Below are positions 1 through 11,584 of a DNA stretch of 64,000 nucleotides, piece by piece; the first letter of the stretch is position 1; each line of letters starts with the position of its first letter. Location of the stretch: the NCBI RefSeq assembly GCF_029227915.1, contig NC_079878.1, positions 21,353,501 through 21,417,500 of the forward strand, written 5' to 3'. The stretch is from Hydractinia symbiolongicarpus (lineage: Eukaryota > Cnidaria > Hydrozoa > Anthoathecata > Hydractiniidae). The translations under genes were made by a program, and so were the position numbers. The notes below the pieces were generated by a model. It saw nothing but the letters and a program-made list of their open reading frames with translations. It searched no databases and was not told the DNA's origin.

Positions 1-488
1 GGATCCAAGCTACACCTGCAGTAAGTTTAAGTCAACGAGAAAAATTGTAGAATTATAACAGGTGGAGTGGGCTGGTCAATCAATAGTCCACTATATTAGG
101 GTATGTTAAAAAAACTAAGCGGCATTTCTTAATTGACAACCTCGTGCTTGTTAGCACATTCGATCCAGATTACTTGTGCCATGCGTGACTATTTAGTTGA
201 TACACATGAATGAGCATTCAGCTAAATGTAATGCCGCTGCATTAGTCGCTATGGTGATCAGTTTCCACAGCAACATTCATGCATCAGTGATTTCGAACGT
301 TTAGTAAACAAAGCAGCATCAATTTTGTTTTTATAGTAAAAAAGATTCACAAAGAGTTTTCGAAAAGAAAAAAAAATTGAGTGGTAGAAAAATTAAAAGC
401 AGAAAATCTAAAAACCGAGAAAAAGTATTACCATAAAAGCAGACACCTGACTGATGTTTATGCATTGTTTACACGAGATCACAACAAA

Positions 489-1157
489 ATGCATGGTTAC
501 GGAGCTATAGATATTGACATAGAAATGGGTGAAATGGAATCCGATTTAGATCCCACTTTAACTTCGTTTCAAGCGTCAGCCATAATAGCAGTTTGTGCTG
601 CGGTGTTAATCGGAAATGCGTTTGTTTGTGCTTTAAACTGTTTCAAAACTCACGTACATGGAATTTATTTAAAATTCGTAATGGTATCCGCAGCTATGAA
701 CATGATTGCGGCTTTAATTTGCATGCCTTTAATGGCGGCGGGTTTGATCCAATCGGAGTGGAAATTTGGATATTTACTTTGCAAGATGAGTGGTATTATT
801 TGCTTTAGTAGTATGGCTGCTACCATGTTTTTCTGTATGCTTGCCGCACTGTGTAAAAGTGTTTTGTTTGTACGTGCTCGCTTTGCAAAGAAGAAATGTA
901 GCGTGTTTTGTGAACGAGACTTCACTATTATCTTCACTGTATTCGTTTTCGTGCTTGTTTCATTGCTTATTCTGTCGCTCCTGATAGATACAAAAAAAGT
1001 TCGACAAGATCCACAAAGAGCGTTATGTCGATACGCGAATTCACCTAATTTAACCGGTTACCGTATGTTTTACGTCGCGTATTCGATATTGCTGACGTTT
1101 GCAGATTTAGTTTTGGTTATCCCGCTACAAACAGTAGATAAAGAAAACTACAAATAG
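489..1157 (+). CDS. GPCR-like membrane protein, incomplete (about five TM segments)
   Basis: Open frame of 222 residues from the first ATG (489); the frame is open upstream to 381 but without an ATG. Seen: five hydrophobic stretches. The first contains a Gly-Asn pair as in TM1 of rhodopsin-class receptors. Before the third there is a W-x-FG-x-x-x-C arrangement typical of extracellular loop 1 and the TM3 disulphide cysteine. Odd: the TM2 Asp and the DRY motif at the end of TM3 are not recognisable, and the frame ends soon after the fifth segment, so TM6 and TM7 are missing. A weak GT donor lies at about 1134, so the rest may be on a downstream exon, but I found no convincing TM6/7 exon before 2.5 kb. 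It could therefore be a spliced divergent receptor or a decayed pseudogene. Ligand unknown. Confidence 0.5.
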   Translation: MHGYGAIDIDIEMGEMESDLDPTLTSFQASAIIAVCAAVLIGNAFVCALNCFKTHVHGIYLKFVMVSAAMNMIAALICMPLMAAGLIQSEWKFGYLLCKMSGIICFSSMAATMFFCMLAALCKSVLFVRARFAKKKCSVFCERDFTIIFTVFVFVLVSLLILSLLIDTKKVRQDPQRALCRYANSPNLTGYRMFYVAYSILLTFADLVLVIPLQTVDKENYK

Positions 1158-2577
1158 TTCTGATTGGTTGGATTAACGAAGAAATGACAGTTAATTTAAA
1201 ATCCTTTTACGCCTCAAGGGACCATCAATTATGATTGGTTATATTTTGTAACCTTGCAGAACTTATACATCGTGTAACCATTTTTACTGATCTATTACGT
1301 CCGATTCCCTGTCTTTCGTCAACGCACTGCTAAGATATATACTTCTGTTTCACCAATACAATTACCGTAACAGGAAACTATAACCAGCAATAATAGTATT
1401 CGTTGGAGTACAAAAAATACATGACGCAAAATTTAGACACTCTTTTTCTTAACGTGATAAAACAACTAGTTATAAATAAAACTATTATTCCATTCCAACA
1501 GAAACTGCAACTAGGCGGAATATTCCGTGCAGAGCGAAGACTTTGATTGGCTGACAGGAACTGTTGTTAAAAAGTGAAAAGCAATTCTATTTTTTAACCG
1601 GCGCAAATCGTCATTTGCCAATCAAAATACTTAAAATCACCCCACCCGAATTAATCTGCATAATAAATTTTAAATGAGTAGAACTAATAAAATATAAAAT
1701 TAAAATTCTCCACACCGAAAAATTTCATAAAAAAACTATGTATGGGTTTGAGAACGACATATTGGAATGTTACTTTAATTACATCTTCTAACTTTACTAG
1801 AACGCACTCAACTTGATTATTTTCCAAGCTCTTTTGTTGATCACATTCCAAGCTCTTTTGTTGATCACTTTTTTGCTTTTAAAAAACAGTAACAAAAGGA
1901 TAAAGATTTTGCAGAACCAAATCAAAAATATTTTATAGAACAAAGTCAAACAAACAGTATGCTCGTTCAACTTTGCAGATTAAAAGCACAAAGCTACACG
2001 ATAAAATTTTAGTAAACACTAATTTTATGTCGAAAAAAAATCAACTACCTCCCGTAATTCAAAAGACAAATTATACAATCCCTTGAAAAGATTACGAGAA
2101 TGGTTTAATTCTGATTCCGTTTTATGTTTTGAAAATAAAATAATACGTTCTAAGGTATAACTCCCGCTAATAATCGCAAAATTTACTAAGAGCATCGAAT
2201 CGCGAAAGTTAAAGAAACCTTTTATTTTGACGAAGAATAAATAGGATGAAATTATATTGTTTGTTATTCTAAAAAATGGAAAGGTGCAATTTTAACGACA
2301 ATAAATTTTGGAAATATTGAATTACAAAAATGCTAACTAATTAAATAAACGTTCGTGGTAGAAAACCCTCCTAAAATAAATAATAACTTCGTGCTCTAAT
2401 ACAGCAGTGAGCGAGTCAACTTAAACGGTGACAGTAACCAGCTTGTGCAAGGGACAAAACATAATGCTGTAGTTACACTGGCTCGCTAATTCAATCTTTA
2501 GTGTTGTCTGTACTACTACAGTTGCGTTATCTCCTATAAGATAAAAAAAAAACATTGGAATAAGTTCTCTTGCTTTA
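1158..2577. other. AT-rich spacer, no gene seen
   Basis: I see no convincing exon or RNA gene here. A 24-bp unit ending in TTGTTGATCAC is directly duplicated near 1820-1867. Otherwise it is AT-rich sequence without long frames. Confidence 0.5.
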
Positions 2578-2580
2578 GGA

Positions 2581-3066
2581 ATGGATGAATGAAGAGTGAA
2601 TGAATGAAGAGTGAATGAATGAAGAGTGAATAAATGAAGAGTGAATGAATGAAGAGTGAATGAATGAAGAGTGAATGAATGAAGAGTGAATAAATGAAGA
2701 GTGAATGAATGAAGAGTGAATGAATGAAGAGTGAATGAATGAAGAGTGAATAAATGAAGAGTGAATGAATGAAGAGTGAATGAATGAAGAGTGAATGAAT
2801 GAAGAGTGAATGTATGAAGAGTGAATGAATGAAGAGTGAATAAATGAAGAGTGAATGAATGAAGAGTGAATGAATGAAGAGTGAATGAATGAAGAGTGAA
2901 TGTATGAAGAGTGAATGAATGAAGAGTGGATGAATGAAGAGTGAATGGATGGAGAGTGAATGAATGAATAAATAAATGAACGAATAAATAAATGAATAGT
3001 GATTAAGTGAATAAATAAAAGGAATGAATGAATGAATGAATAAAATAATTAATTAATGAATGAATG
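2581..3066. repeat. 15-bp minisatellite with 60-bp higher-order period
   Basis: About 25 tandem copies of a 15-bp unit (GAATGAATGAAGAGT). Every fourth unit often carries the same variant (GAATAAATGAAGAGT), giving a 60-bp higher-order repeat in the first part of the array. From about 2960 it decays into GAAT/AAAT tetranucleotide repeats. The array ends about 20 bp from the guanylate kinase stop codon. Confidence 0.95.
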
Positions 3067-3086
3067 GGCGAAAAATCTTTGATAAA

Positions 3087-6000
3087 CTAGCCGAAACTTA
3101 CACTGTTGATGATATCTTTCAATTCCTGATAAGCTCTCTCCAAGTCATCATTTACTAGCGTATAGTTATATATACCAGGTTTGCTGGCTAAAACAAAAAA
3201 TAGTATAAAATGAACTTAGTATTCTGAAATTTAATACAGAAAAGAAAGTTTCTTAATTTATCTCTTAGAACTTAAGTTTTCGTGGAGTTTGTTAAACCTT
3301 GAAGGAAAAAAAAAAGAAAAGAAAATTTTCTTTTCACGGTAAAACAACACAGATATAGAAAGGAATTAAACATAACAGAGACGCAAAAATTGCAGCCAAA
3401 GGTTATCACGTGAACAAAAACCACAAATCAAATTTAATCGGAATTTCACACGAGCAAAGCGGCGTTACTGTGGTAACTACAAAAACATAACAAAATGGTA
3501 ACACAACAGACGATCTTTGTGACAACTCAAACCCTTCAAGCAAAAAAATAAAATATGGTACCATATTCGAATTCTTGTTTTGATGACGCTAGCCTCTTTT
3601 GAATTGCTTCTTCTGTCTCTGTACCACGCCCCCTTAACCTTCTCTCCTGAAAAAATATTTGCAAGAAAACTTGACAGTCTGCCACACGAGTCAACCATTC
3701 TTTAAAATGTCATTATGATGGAACATCATGACAGGGTGGTATAATAAGTTAGACAAAAGAATCCAGGATTTTTAGACAATGCTGAGTATCAGTTTTTTTC
3801 TTCGTGTTTTCAAAGAACGGTGTTTGACGAATTTAAGGACAATACTCAAAAAATAACCTTAACGTGTTGTTTTAAATTACAAAAGAGCAAAAGGTGTTTC
3901 AACTTTTTTTACCAAGGGCCGATTTGCTAAGCCGAAATTAGCGTCATTGAATTTTAAAGTGATGGATCTTATTTATTTAAAGCATTTAAAGCATGAAAAA
4001 AACAACAGAAAAGCATTTAAAGAATTTAAAGCATGGAGAGAAAGCGCTGGGCCTGAAAATTTATTATTACATTTAATATTATGCTAAAAATTGACTAATC
4101 TCAGGTGTCAAATTCGAATATTGTATACAATAGGTATGAAAATATTAGGGACAACCAGACAAATAGGCACAAAAAAGCTTGGCATTTTTTGAGATACAAC
4201 CAGACAATTCTAGATCTTGAAGACGATTCATATCAAAACTAATTTTGATCAATCAAATGGTAGGCATCTTTTTAAAATTAAAAATGTTTAGTTACATAAT
4301 GTAACAGATAGAAATATCACTTACCAATTCTTCAATTGTAGGTGGTTTGACAAATACGAGTAGACAATCAAAATTTAGACTTTTGATATTTTTTACACCC
4401 TAAAAATAGATCGTCATGTCAAGTACCCTCATCCACTACCGAATATATTTTTTACCTCACACGTCACAAAAATGTCATTTTTGATGTCTTTTTACACAAA
4501 TCTATCTTTGTTGGCTGCCAATATGTTTATTTTGGTGACCTTTTTAATCAATTTTGTTTCCTAACATCAACATGTATGAACATAAACATACCAGCGATAA
4601 TATTTATAGACAAAAACAATGTGGTAACCAAGGCAATGAAAAACATTGCAAAGATTGTAACCTTTTTTGCCAATGCTAATGCAAATGATCTTTTTCATGT
4701 TGGCAACTTTATCGTAGACACAATTTTTTAACTTTGTATTACTGTATTACTGACGTGTGTATTGCCAATCTATGTGTTGATACATATCGAAGTAACTAGT
4801 AATTGAAACTCGTACTTTAACCAACCTGAGAATCGATATCCATTATACATATTCTACCATTATTCAAAACATCTTGCACAGCCTTTTTACTAAAACGAAA
4901 CTGAAAAAATAACAATGGTATATTGCTTATGCGCATTTGCTGTTAGGTGTTACAGAAGTGCCCTACACTGTCCCAACACTTGGTATTATATAAACACTAA
5001 ATTCACCTGGTGCCGTATTTATTACTACTAAACACAGCATGCTCTAAAAATTCCCCATTTTCAATTTGCTTAGTCATCTTTTCTACAGTGGTGTAGTGAT
5101 AGTCTAAAGAAAATTTGAACAACATGTTCTTTTCGAACTCAACACGACAAAGACGTGCACAGAACGTTTTATTACCTTTTCCATCGATTTCGCCTGGTCT
5201 TGGTTTTCTCGTAGTATCTGGAAAAAACAAAATTTCTTGGTTATTAGATAGTACAGTAGATGAATAAGTTACTAATTCTAAGTTTGTTTATAAAATTCCA
5301 GTAGGGGTTTCCACTCTCTTTATAGAGTCAAAATTAGGGAAATTCAAGGGCTTTTGCTAGGAATTTTCAATTATTTTTTAAAGGTTGGCAGTATTGAGGA
5401 GATTTGAGATTTTAATGGTGATTCCATAGAGTGAAGAACAAATAATAATCGCTGTGCCCATGTGGCATTTCTATGCATTTTGAAAATAAAAACATTTTTT
5501 TTTTGGTGGACTTTTAAAAATTGAGGACAATTGGGGAGTTTTAAGGAGGTGCAGCAATCTTTTCTGTAAAGTCCCTGGAGTTAATGTTAACTTGTACCAC
5601 CAGTTTAGCTTTTTGGTATCACAAAAATCAAATCGACATGCTACTGGTCACAAAAATCTGATCATGAAAATTTTTTTGTATTCAGCCAACCAGAATGAAG
5701 TAATTATATATGACAAATGATTTTCTTGTTGTGACAGAAATGTTACTAGTGTCCTGCAAAATTTTTTTTAGCTAACTAATTGTAACAAATTTGAAAAAAT
5801 TACCGTGGCAAGGATCATTTACAATAATGTTTACTTACGTGATACACTGAATCCAAATCTGGAAGGGTATTCAGTCATTAATTTTTTAATGATAGTGGAT
5901 TTACCACATCCACTTGGACCAGAGAGAACAATTGGTCTCAGTTTTTCCATTGTTGCTACTAAAAAAACAAAAAAATAAGAATATAGCTAATAACTTTGTC

Positions 6001-6588
6001 GACATAAAATATTAGAAAATAATTTAATTAAATTCTCTCTACACTCTCTCAAGAACTAGAAATCTAAAACGACAATGCGGTTGTATTCTGGTGAACAAAA
6101 ACTCAGAATTACAAACTTTTTTTTCTTATAAAGTAAATTCAAAGCTTTTTAAAAGACTGTTATTCTCAAATGACTGTAATCACATTTAAATACTTTAGAT
6201 TAGCAGCGCAATTAGGTTGTGTAATTACTATAATTTACTATTATTTAATATATATCTTCGTAAATCCTGGGTCAATGAGAACAGTTGATTATGTTTTTAA
6301 CAACAGATTTAAATTAGCATGATATGTTAATTACAACTGTTTCAGTGTAGAGAAGGATAACATTGTATGTTGTTTTTATGCAGAGAATGATAACTTCACA
6401 ATTTATTTTGTAAAAACAAGACAACCTTATTTAACATGTTCTTTTCTTATATCTGTGTAAATAGGAATAGGACTAAAAATGCTCTTAACATCTATCTTAA
6501 AAATTACAAACATAAAATCCAGATACAAATCAGGATATGTATGTTGACATTTACCTTGTCTTTTATTTGAACAAAGTGCTAATCCCAT
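3087..6588 (-). CDS. GUK1: guanylate kinase, eight exons
   Basis: Phosphorylates GMP to GDP with ATP in the cytosol. Inferred exons (minus strand, 5' to 3'): 6588-6555, 5958-5839, 5217-5176, 5103-5007, 4889-4826, 4399-4325, 3646-3562, 3187-3087, giving 205 residues; all phases agree and the family is about 200. Seen in order: P-loop [12 protein letters not shown]-binding TTRKPRPGE and [16 protein letters not shown], the IMDIDSQGVKN core strand, the lid segment [13 protein letters not shown], and a C-terminal helix like that of animal GMP kinases. The first exon is the least certain: translation could instead start at the ATG at 5950 in exon 2, as in shorter homologues. The stop follows a strong GTAAGT donor-like sequence at about 3102, so an alternative C-terminus is possible. 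The 72-bp intron at 5104-5175 is in frame and stop-free. Confidence 0.93.
5296..5560 (-). repeat. dispersed repeat copy, family shared with 62.6-63.0 kb
   Basis: In the guanylate kinase intron. The reverse complement shares ordered blocks with 62587-62965: CTCC-rich start, ATTTTCAAAATRCATRGAAA, GCYACATGG, then AAATCTYCTCAA, ending in a GCAACC/GGTTGC-type end. An AT-rich interspersed element with no coding capacity visible. Confidence 0.6.
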
Positions 6589-6939
6589 ATTGACTCTACT
6601 TGAAACTGCTATATATACTTAAGTTTACTTTCCACTTTTCAAAAACTTGCTGATGAGATTAAACAAAGTCAGGAAAAACTTCTACACTAAATATAACTTT
6701 AAAATACTATATATATCAACAAAAAGAAACTAAGGTTTCTTTAAACAAACAATAATTTGTAAAGTAACTAAGTACTACACAAATATGTCTCTAATGTTGA
6801 CATTTGAAATATATAGTTCTTTGTTTAAGTTTATCTCTGCATGTATGATAATAGCACAAACATCTTTGCAATTCTCAAAAATCCTTGTGATTTGAGTTGT
6901 AATACCTTTAGGGACAAACAGGAGAAGAAAACAATAAAT

Positions 6940-7200
6940 ATTAGGGCTATACACAGGGAAACCTGAGGTATAAAATGATGTTAGACTTATACTATAGACA
7001 TTCGCATCTAAAGGATTTTTTTAAATTTAATTATGCTGCATAAATTATGATGTCATATTTAAGTAATAGCAAATTTTGACTTTTTTGTCATCAGCAATTT
7101 TAGACCTGATAAGAGATGTGCATTCAAACTTTGTTAATGCATAAATTAACATAACTTTTTGCCAAAATAACACTTGTTTGCTTGTCCCAGGCCTCTTAAC
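6940..7200 (-). repeat. dispersed repeat, inverted copy of 43.4-43.74 kb
   Basis: Read on the minus strand it matches 43400-43740 in order: GGCCTGGGAC..AAGC, TTAATGCATAAA-like block, AAAGTTTGAATGCACA, GACATCATAATT, TGCAGCATAATTAAA, CAACATCATTTT and GGGTTTCC. Open frames here (7045-7368 minus, 7178-7375 plus) are therefore repeat, not genes. Confidence 0.75.
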
Positions 7201-7579
7201 CTTTTTGCTGAACGACCCCATAACTTGGGATCTGCACGTTGGTTTGCAATCAAATTTTGTGAGTAAACATATAGGGCCTATACAGAAGCGAAAGTTATTT
7301 TTAATTTTGTTCCAATTTGAAAAATTATTTTCTGATTGGGAAAGGTTTAGTGTTTTCATAATTTTCATTTTTTAATTCAAATAATTAGAGCAGCTTTCCC
7401 AGGTTTTTGATAATGCAACTTGTGCAATTGTGAAGAAAGAATTTTGGCAGGTTTAGCTCCTAATTTTGTTTGTTGTAGTCCTCAATATAAAATACTTTCC
7501 AAATAAAGAAATAATTTCAGTATATATTTAGTTTCTGTAATTTTGTAACCCTAAATTTACTGAGGGGATGGGTGAGGGC

Positions 7580-7597
7580 GGGGGGGGGGGGGGGGGG
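7580..7597 (+). repeat. poly-G run of 18
   Basis: Uninterrupted run of 18 G directly visible; G4-forming potential on the plus strand. A poly-C run of 14 occurs at 25788-25801. Confidence 0.95.
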
Positions 7598-9814
7598 TAA
7601 TGCTGGGTTTTTTAATACATACAATTCTTTTTTGGTATGCTGCATGTCTTTTTATTTTTATTTATTACATACCTGCATGCCAAATTTTTAGGCCCTATAC
7701 AGTACCGCTTAAATGTAACTGTACATGTGCACGATATTTATCACCTTTACACGATCCTTCAGTAGCTTTAGAACTTTTGTTGTTATTGTTAACCTATTGT
7801 TAAATACATGAGCTCTTTTTGCATGTTGAAACGTGTCTCACATGCGAACGTTAATTAGCTCATGTAAACTTCGCCAAACTCATTGTTGTATTAAATTCCT
7901 ATAGCTGTCAAGGGATCAACAGAAAAAAATATAAAATTTAACAAAGCTTTAAGTTTTTGTTGTTTCTACTCATGAACAGCAACGTACTATCTTTTGTTTT
8001 TGCTTCGATGGAATCTCGTGTTTTGCGAGCATTTTATTGTTTTTACAAACCTAAATGTTGTATCTTATTTAGGGACCATGATTTTTAAACGATCTATGGC
8101 GATCTTTTCGCTTTCCAAGATTCCGTTTTCATAATTTTTAAACGATCTACGGCGATGCAACAAAACACAAAGGCAACAAAAATTAATAAAACTTGGGATT
8201 CATGAAAATGGCAAATTACTTTATTTATTTTAATCTTCGTTAAGTATATATAAGTTTAATTTGATCGACCGAAACTGATATTCAAAACTACTATTCTTAG
8301 CCGCATGCACAAAAATCAAGGCATGTGAGTATCGAAACAGTGTTCTCAAAATAGAAATAAAAAAACAGGTAGCAATGCGCAAGTTACAAAGCTATTATAA
8401 AAGGTTTTGATCACTTTGAAGCAATTAAGTTCATGTGTAAACAAAAGATATGCAAAGGTTCTCTATGTAGACATGAGATCGTTACACGACGTAGTAAAAC
8501 TTGCTTACATGTAAAGTTACATTTAAGCAGTACTATGTCTCAGGGCCTTAGATATTGCCCATTACTCAAAACTATACCCCTCAAATATCTATGAAAAGTT
8601 AATAATTAGAATTATATATCCTTAGAACTGGAAACTTACAATGCAGCTTTATTTCATTGAGGGTATTCGGACATGTGATTGGCCCAATTTCCTGATTTTT
8701 TGGAGTTTACCCAAAAATCAGATTTTAGGGCAATTTTTGGGCTGTTTTCATGTGAATTATAAAATATGTTAAATAAATTTTATTTGGCTACCACAAACTG
8801 TAAACAGAATCTTAAAATTCGTTCTATAACTAATTGAATTTTAAGCAGATAGTGGTATTATGGCAAATTTCAAGTTTCTGATAATGGCACAGGAGAAATG
8901 TTGACACAAACATAAAATTTAATGCAGTTATTTTGTTTCTTTCATGATATACCGTAAGTGTGCCATGTTTGATGCCATTTAGAAAAGCAAACGAAAGGGG
9001 AGTGCCCCATATTTAGGGTTAAGGGGAGAATGACAGTTATATATATAATATAGCTATTCACCTGGTCAGAATGTCACATAGTACAACTTTCAGTTAAACT
9101 ACATAATATGACAGGTTTAAAGTTAGGAAACAAAGAGTCTACGAAAAATTCAGGTAACTGATGGAACAGCGTGTTTTCCCTCAAATTACAATGGCTACCC
9201 TGAAAAATGCGGACCTGTATATAATTGGTTTAAAAGTATCATGTGACATTTGCCAACCAGAAGAATATGCGTTAAAAATATTGCTAAATTTGAACATTCA
9301 TCTTCTTAAAATTAGCTGATAAAAAACCATTCTTGTCCTTAACCAAAAGAGATATACCACAGACACTCATATTTTTTTTTGACCCAAAAAGAACACACAA
9401 AAACAATTAATAAACAAAAATGTATATATTATGAATACTTACTCATTTTCACCATTTTTAGTCGTTAGAATGATCTAGCTAGCTGCTAAAAAATCTGTCC
9501 TGATAATTTATGAAAAAAATAATTTATAAGACAACACAACGTTATCCCTAACACGTCCCAATGGCAGAGAATGGGAAATCTATTTCTAGCTACGTTTATT
9601 TGACTAAACTGTAAGTTTTGTTTACATACGGTGTTTACATAAACAACACAGTTACGTAAGATTCTCAAAGCAAACGCTGTTGGCTCCTAGTAAAACAAAC
9701 AAAAATATAAGCACTTGGTACCTCCTCTTTGAAAACCTCTACAAATTTTTGATCGCCCCAACAGAGATATAGTGCCCAAGCCAAACATAGTACGGGCTTA
9801 GAGCAATTATGTTT

Positions 9815-10196
9815 AGCACAAGCGATTTGAACAAGCGCTATGGGCGCTTATTAAATTTTAGGGGGGCGCTTAAAAAAAGGCCAGGCGCTTATAAATTCTT
9901 CCTAATTTTGTACAAATTAAAGACAACGGTAATTTTCTATTTTGTTTCCTTTTTCTTGAAAAATAAAACTGAACAAAAATGTAACAAAATAAAGTTTAGT
10001 CTTTTTAGGGTTCTCAATATAAGAAAGTAAAATTTACAAATAAGCGCCAAGTTTCTCAGAGTTGTTTTCGATCGCCCCCTTTATCAGGTGGGCGCTTATT
10101 TGAAGGGGGCAAGTGTTGGGCGCTTATTGAACTTTGAGGAAATTACCTGGGCGCTTATTCGAGGGGACGCTTAAAAAATGCTGGGCGGAACATTAC
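9815..10196. mobile_element. GCGCTTATT-rich non-autonomous element
   Basis: At least seven copies of GGCGCTTATT or close variants lie at both ends of a roughly 380-bp segment, with a reversed copy (ATAAGCGCC) near 10040. The middle is unique AT-rich sequence. The layout of repeated termini around a non-coding core resembles a non-autonomous DNA transposon. The plus-strand frame at 9809-10030 is part of this element. Confidence 0.55.
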
Positions 10197-11584
10197 GGTA
10201 TATCAGCAAAAGTTGCAAATATGTGAAATCGACTCTCAGTCAAATATATGAAGTCCACTATCTGGAGATTGGTATTGTAATTGTGATGATCCTCTCTAGA
10301 GGTGGGAACCTAAATTTATTTTTCGCTTTGCCTAGGAAAACGAAAGCTGAAAATATTTGCGACCATGGTTTCCCCTTTTAGGGCGGGAAACATTTGCCAC
10401 CATGTATTTCCCTTTTTAGGGCAGGTAATATTGTACTTTTTAAATATTTGACAAAATCGCCGTCGAATTCGTATTTGTGACCGCAAAATTATTTCTCGCC
10501 CAGTTAAAAACCTCGTTCAATTACTGGGAGCGAGGTTGTTAGTGAGCATAAAGTTAACAGTGAATTGCAACTTTGTTCCCAGCGCCTTTTTTCTTTTTTA
10601 TATCTGGACGGCAAGACGAACATAGAAAGTATCTGATATCAGAAGAGATGCAATATTCCCTTAAGACGAGGTAAAATGAATTGATGAAATCATCATGTTT
10701 TATTTACTATTTTTAGTTAATGTTCTCTAGTTATTGTCGAAAACTGAGTATTCTTTCAAGAGGTTATTACTTTCAAGGTTTATTACTATTGGCAAGAAAA
10801 CTAAAAAGCAGAACAGAAGAAGAAACAATGGTTTGTATGGTATGTTGTATACATTCGAAACTGTGAATATAAATCGTTTACAAAATATTATATACAGAAA
10901 TTTATAAATTTATAACCTATGTTATTTATCTACGCAGGACCGTAGCAAATTATGCCTTCCACCCTACCCCATCCACCCTACTTCACCCATACTAAATTCT
11001 TGTCGATCATACATGGTTAATATGGGAGAGACTTGTGCAGAGGATGCGTTTTCATAGGAAGTCTAACGTCTAAGGGTTTAATATCTCAAGAAACTGGCGC
11101 TTCAGCCTTACCATCTACCCTTTAAAACTTGGGCGCTATGCCCCTGGTGTTTTCCAAAGCTTTATCTGCTGACCCTGTTATACCTTTCTATGAAAAAAGT
11201 AGAAATATAGATTACGTAATTTTCTTCAACTTTTTCCCCATAACCTCTTTTCACTTTTTTATAAATGGTCACGTCGACGAAAAGGTTCCTGGGAACGAGG
11301 TTGAATTTTTGTTCTAAATTGTTAAAATTTGTATACACAATATAATTTATTTACATTATTACAACTCGTGACTAATGTAATAAACTCTCTGGCCACGCTA
11401 CCTAAGCTTTTTTATTTATCTCAGAAAAAAAGCCCCGGTTGGGACGAGGAAGAGTGACCACTCGTTTCCAGTGCTTTTTCTACATTTTTGAAACAAACAC
11501 TTAGCCTTTCTATTCGCGAAAAATAAAATAAAAATTAGCTGAAAGGTAGCTGAAAAGGACTGGAATATTATTTTTTAGCAGCTT

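Larger units (their letters stand above)
6589..11584. other. repeat-rich spacer between guanylate kinase and the kinase-less receptor
   Basis: No exon recognised. It holds a dispersed repeat (6940-7200), a G homopolymer (7580-7597), the GCGCTTATT element (about 9815-10196) and half-palindromes of the CTCGTTCCCAG foldback family near 10510-10590. The remainder is AT-rich. Confidence 0.5.

Noticed and set aside
2581-3066. CRISPR-like array
   Set aside because: Units are contiguous 15-bp tandem copies with no spacers, and the genome is eukaryotic.
7045-7368. 107-codon minus-strand frame
   Set aside because: It overlaps a dispersed repeat also present at 43.4 kb and shows no domain.
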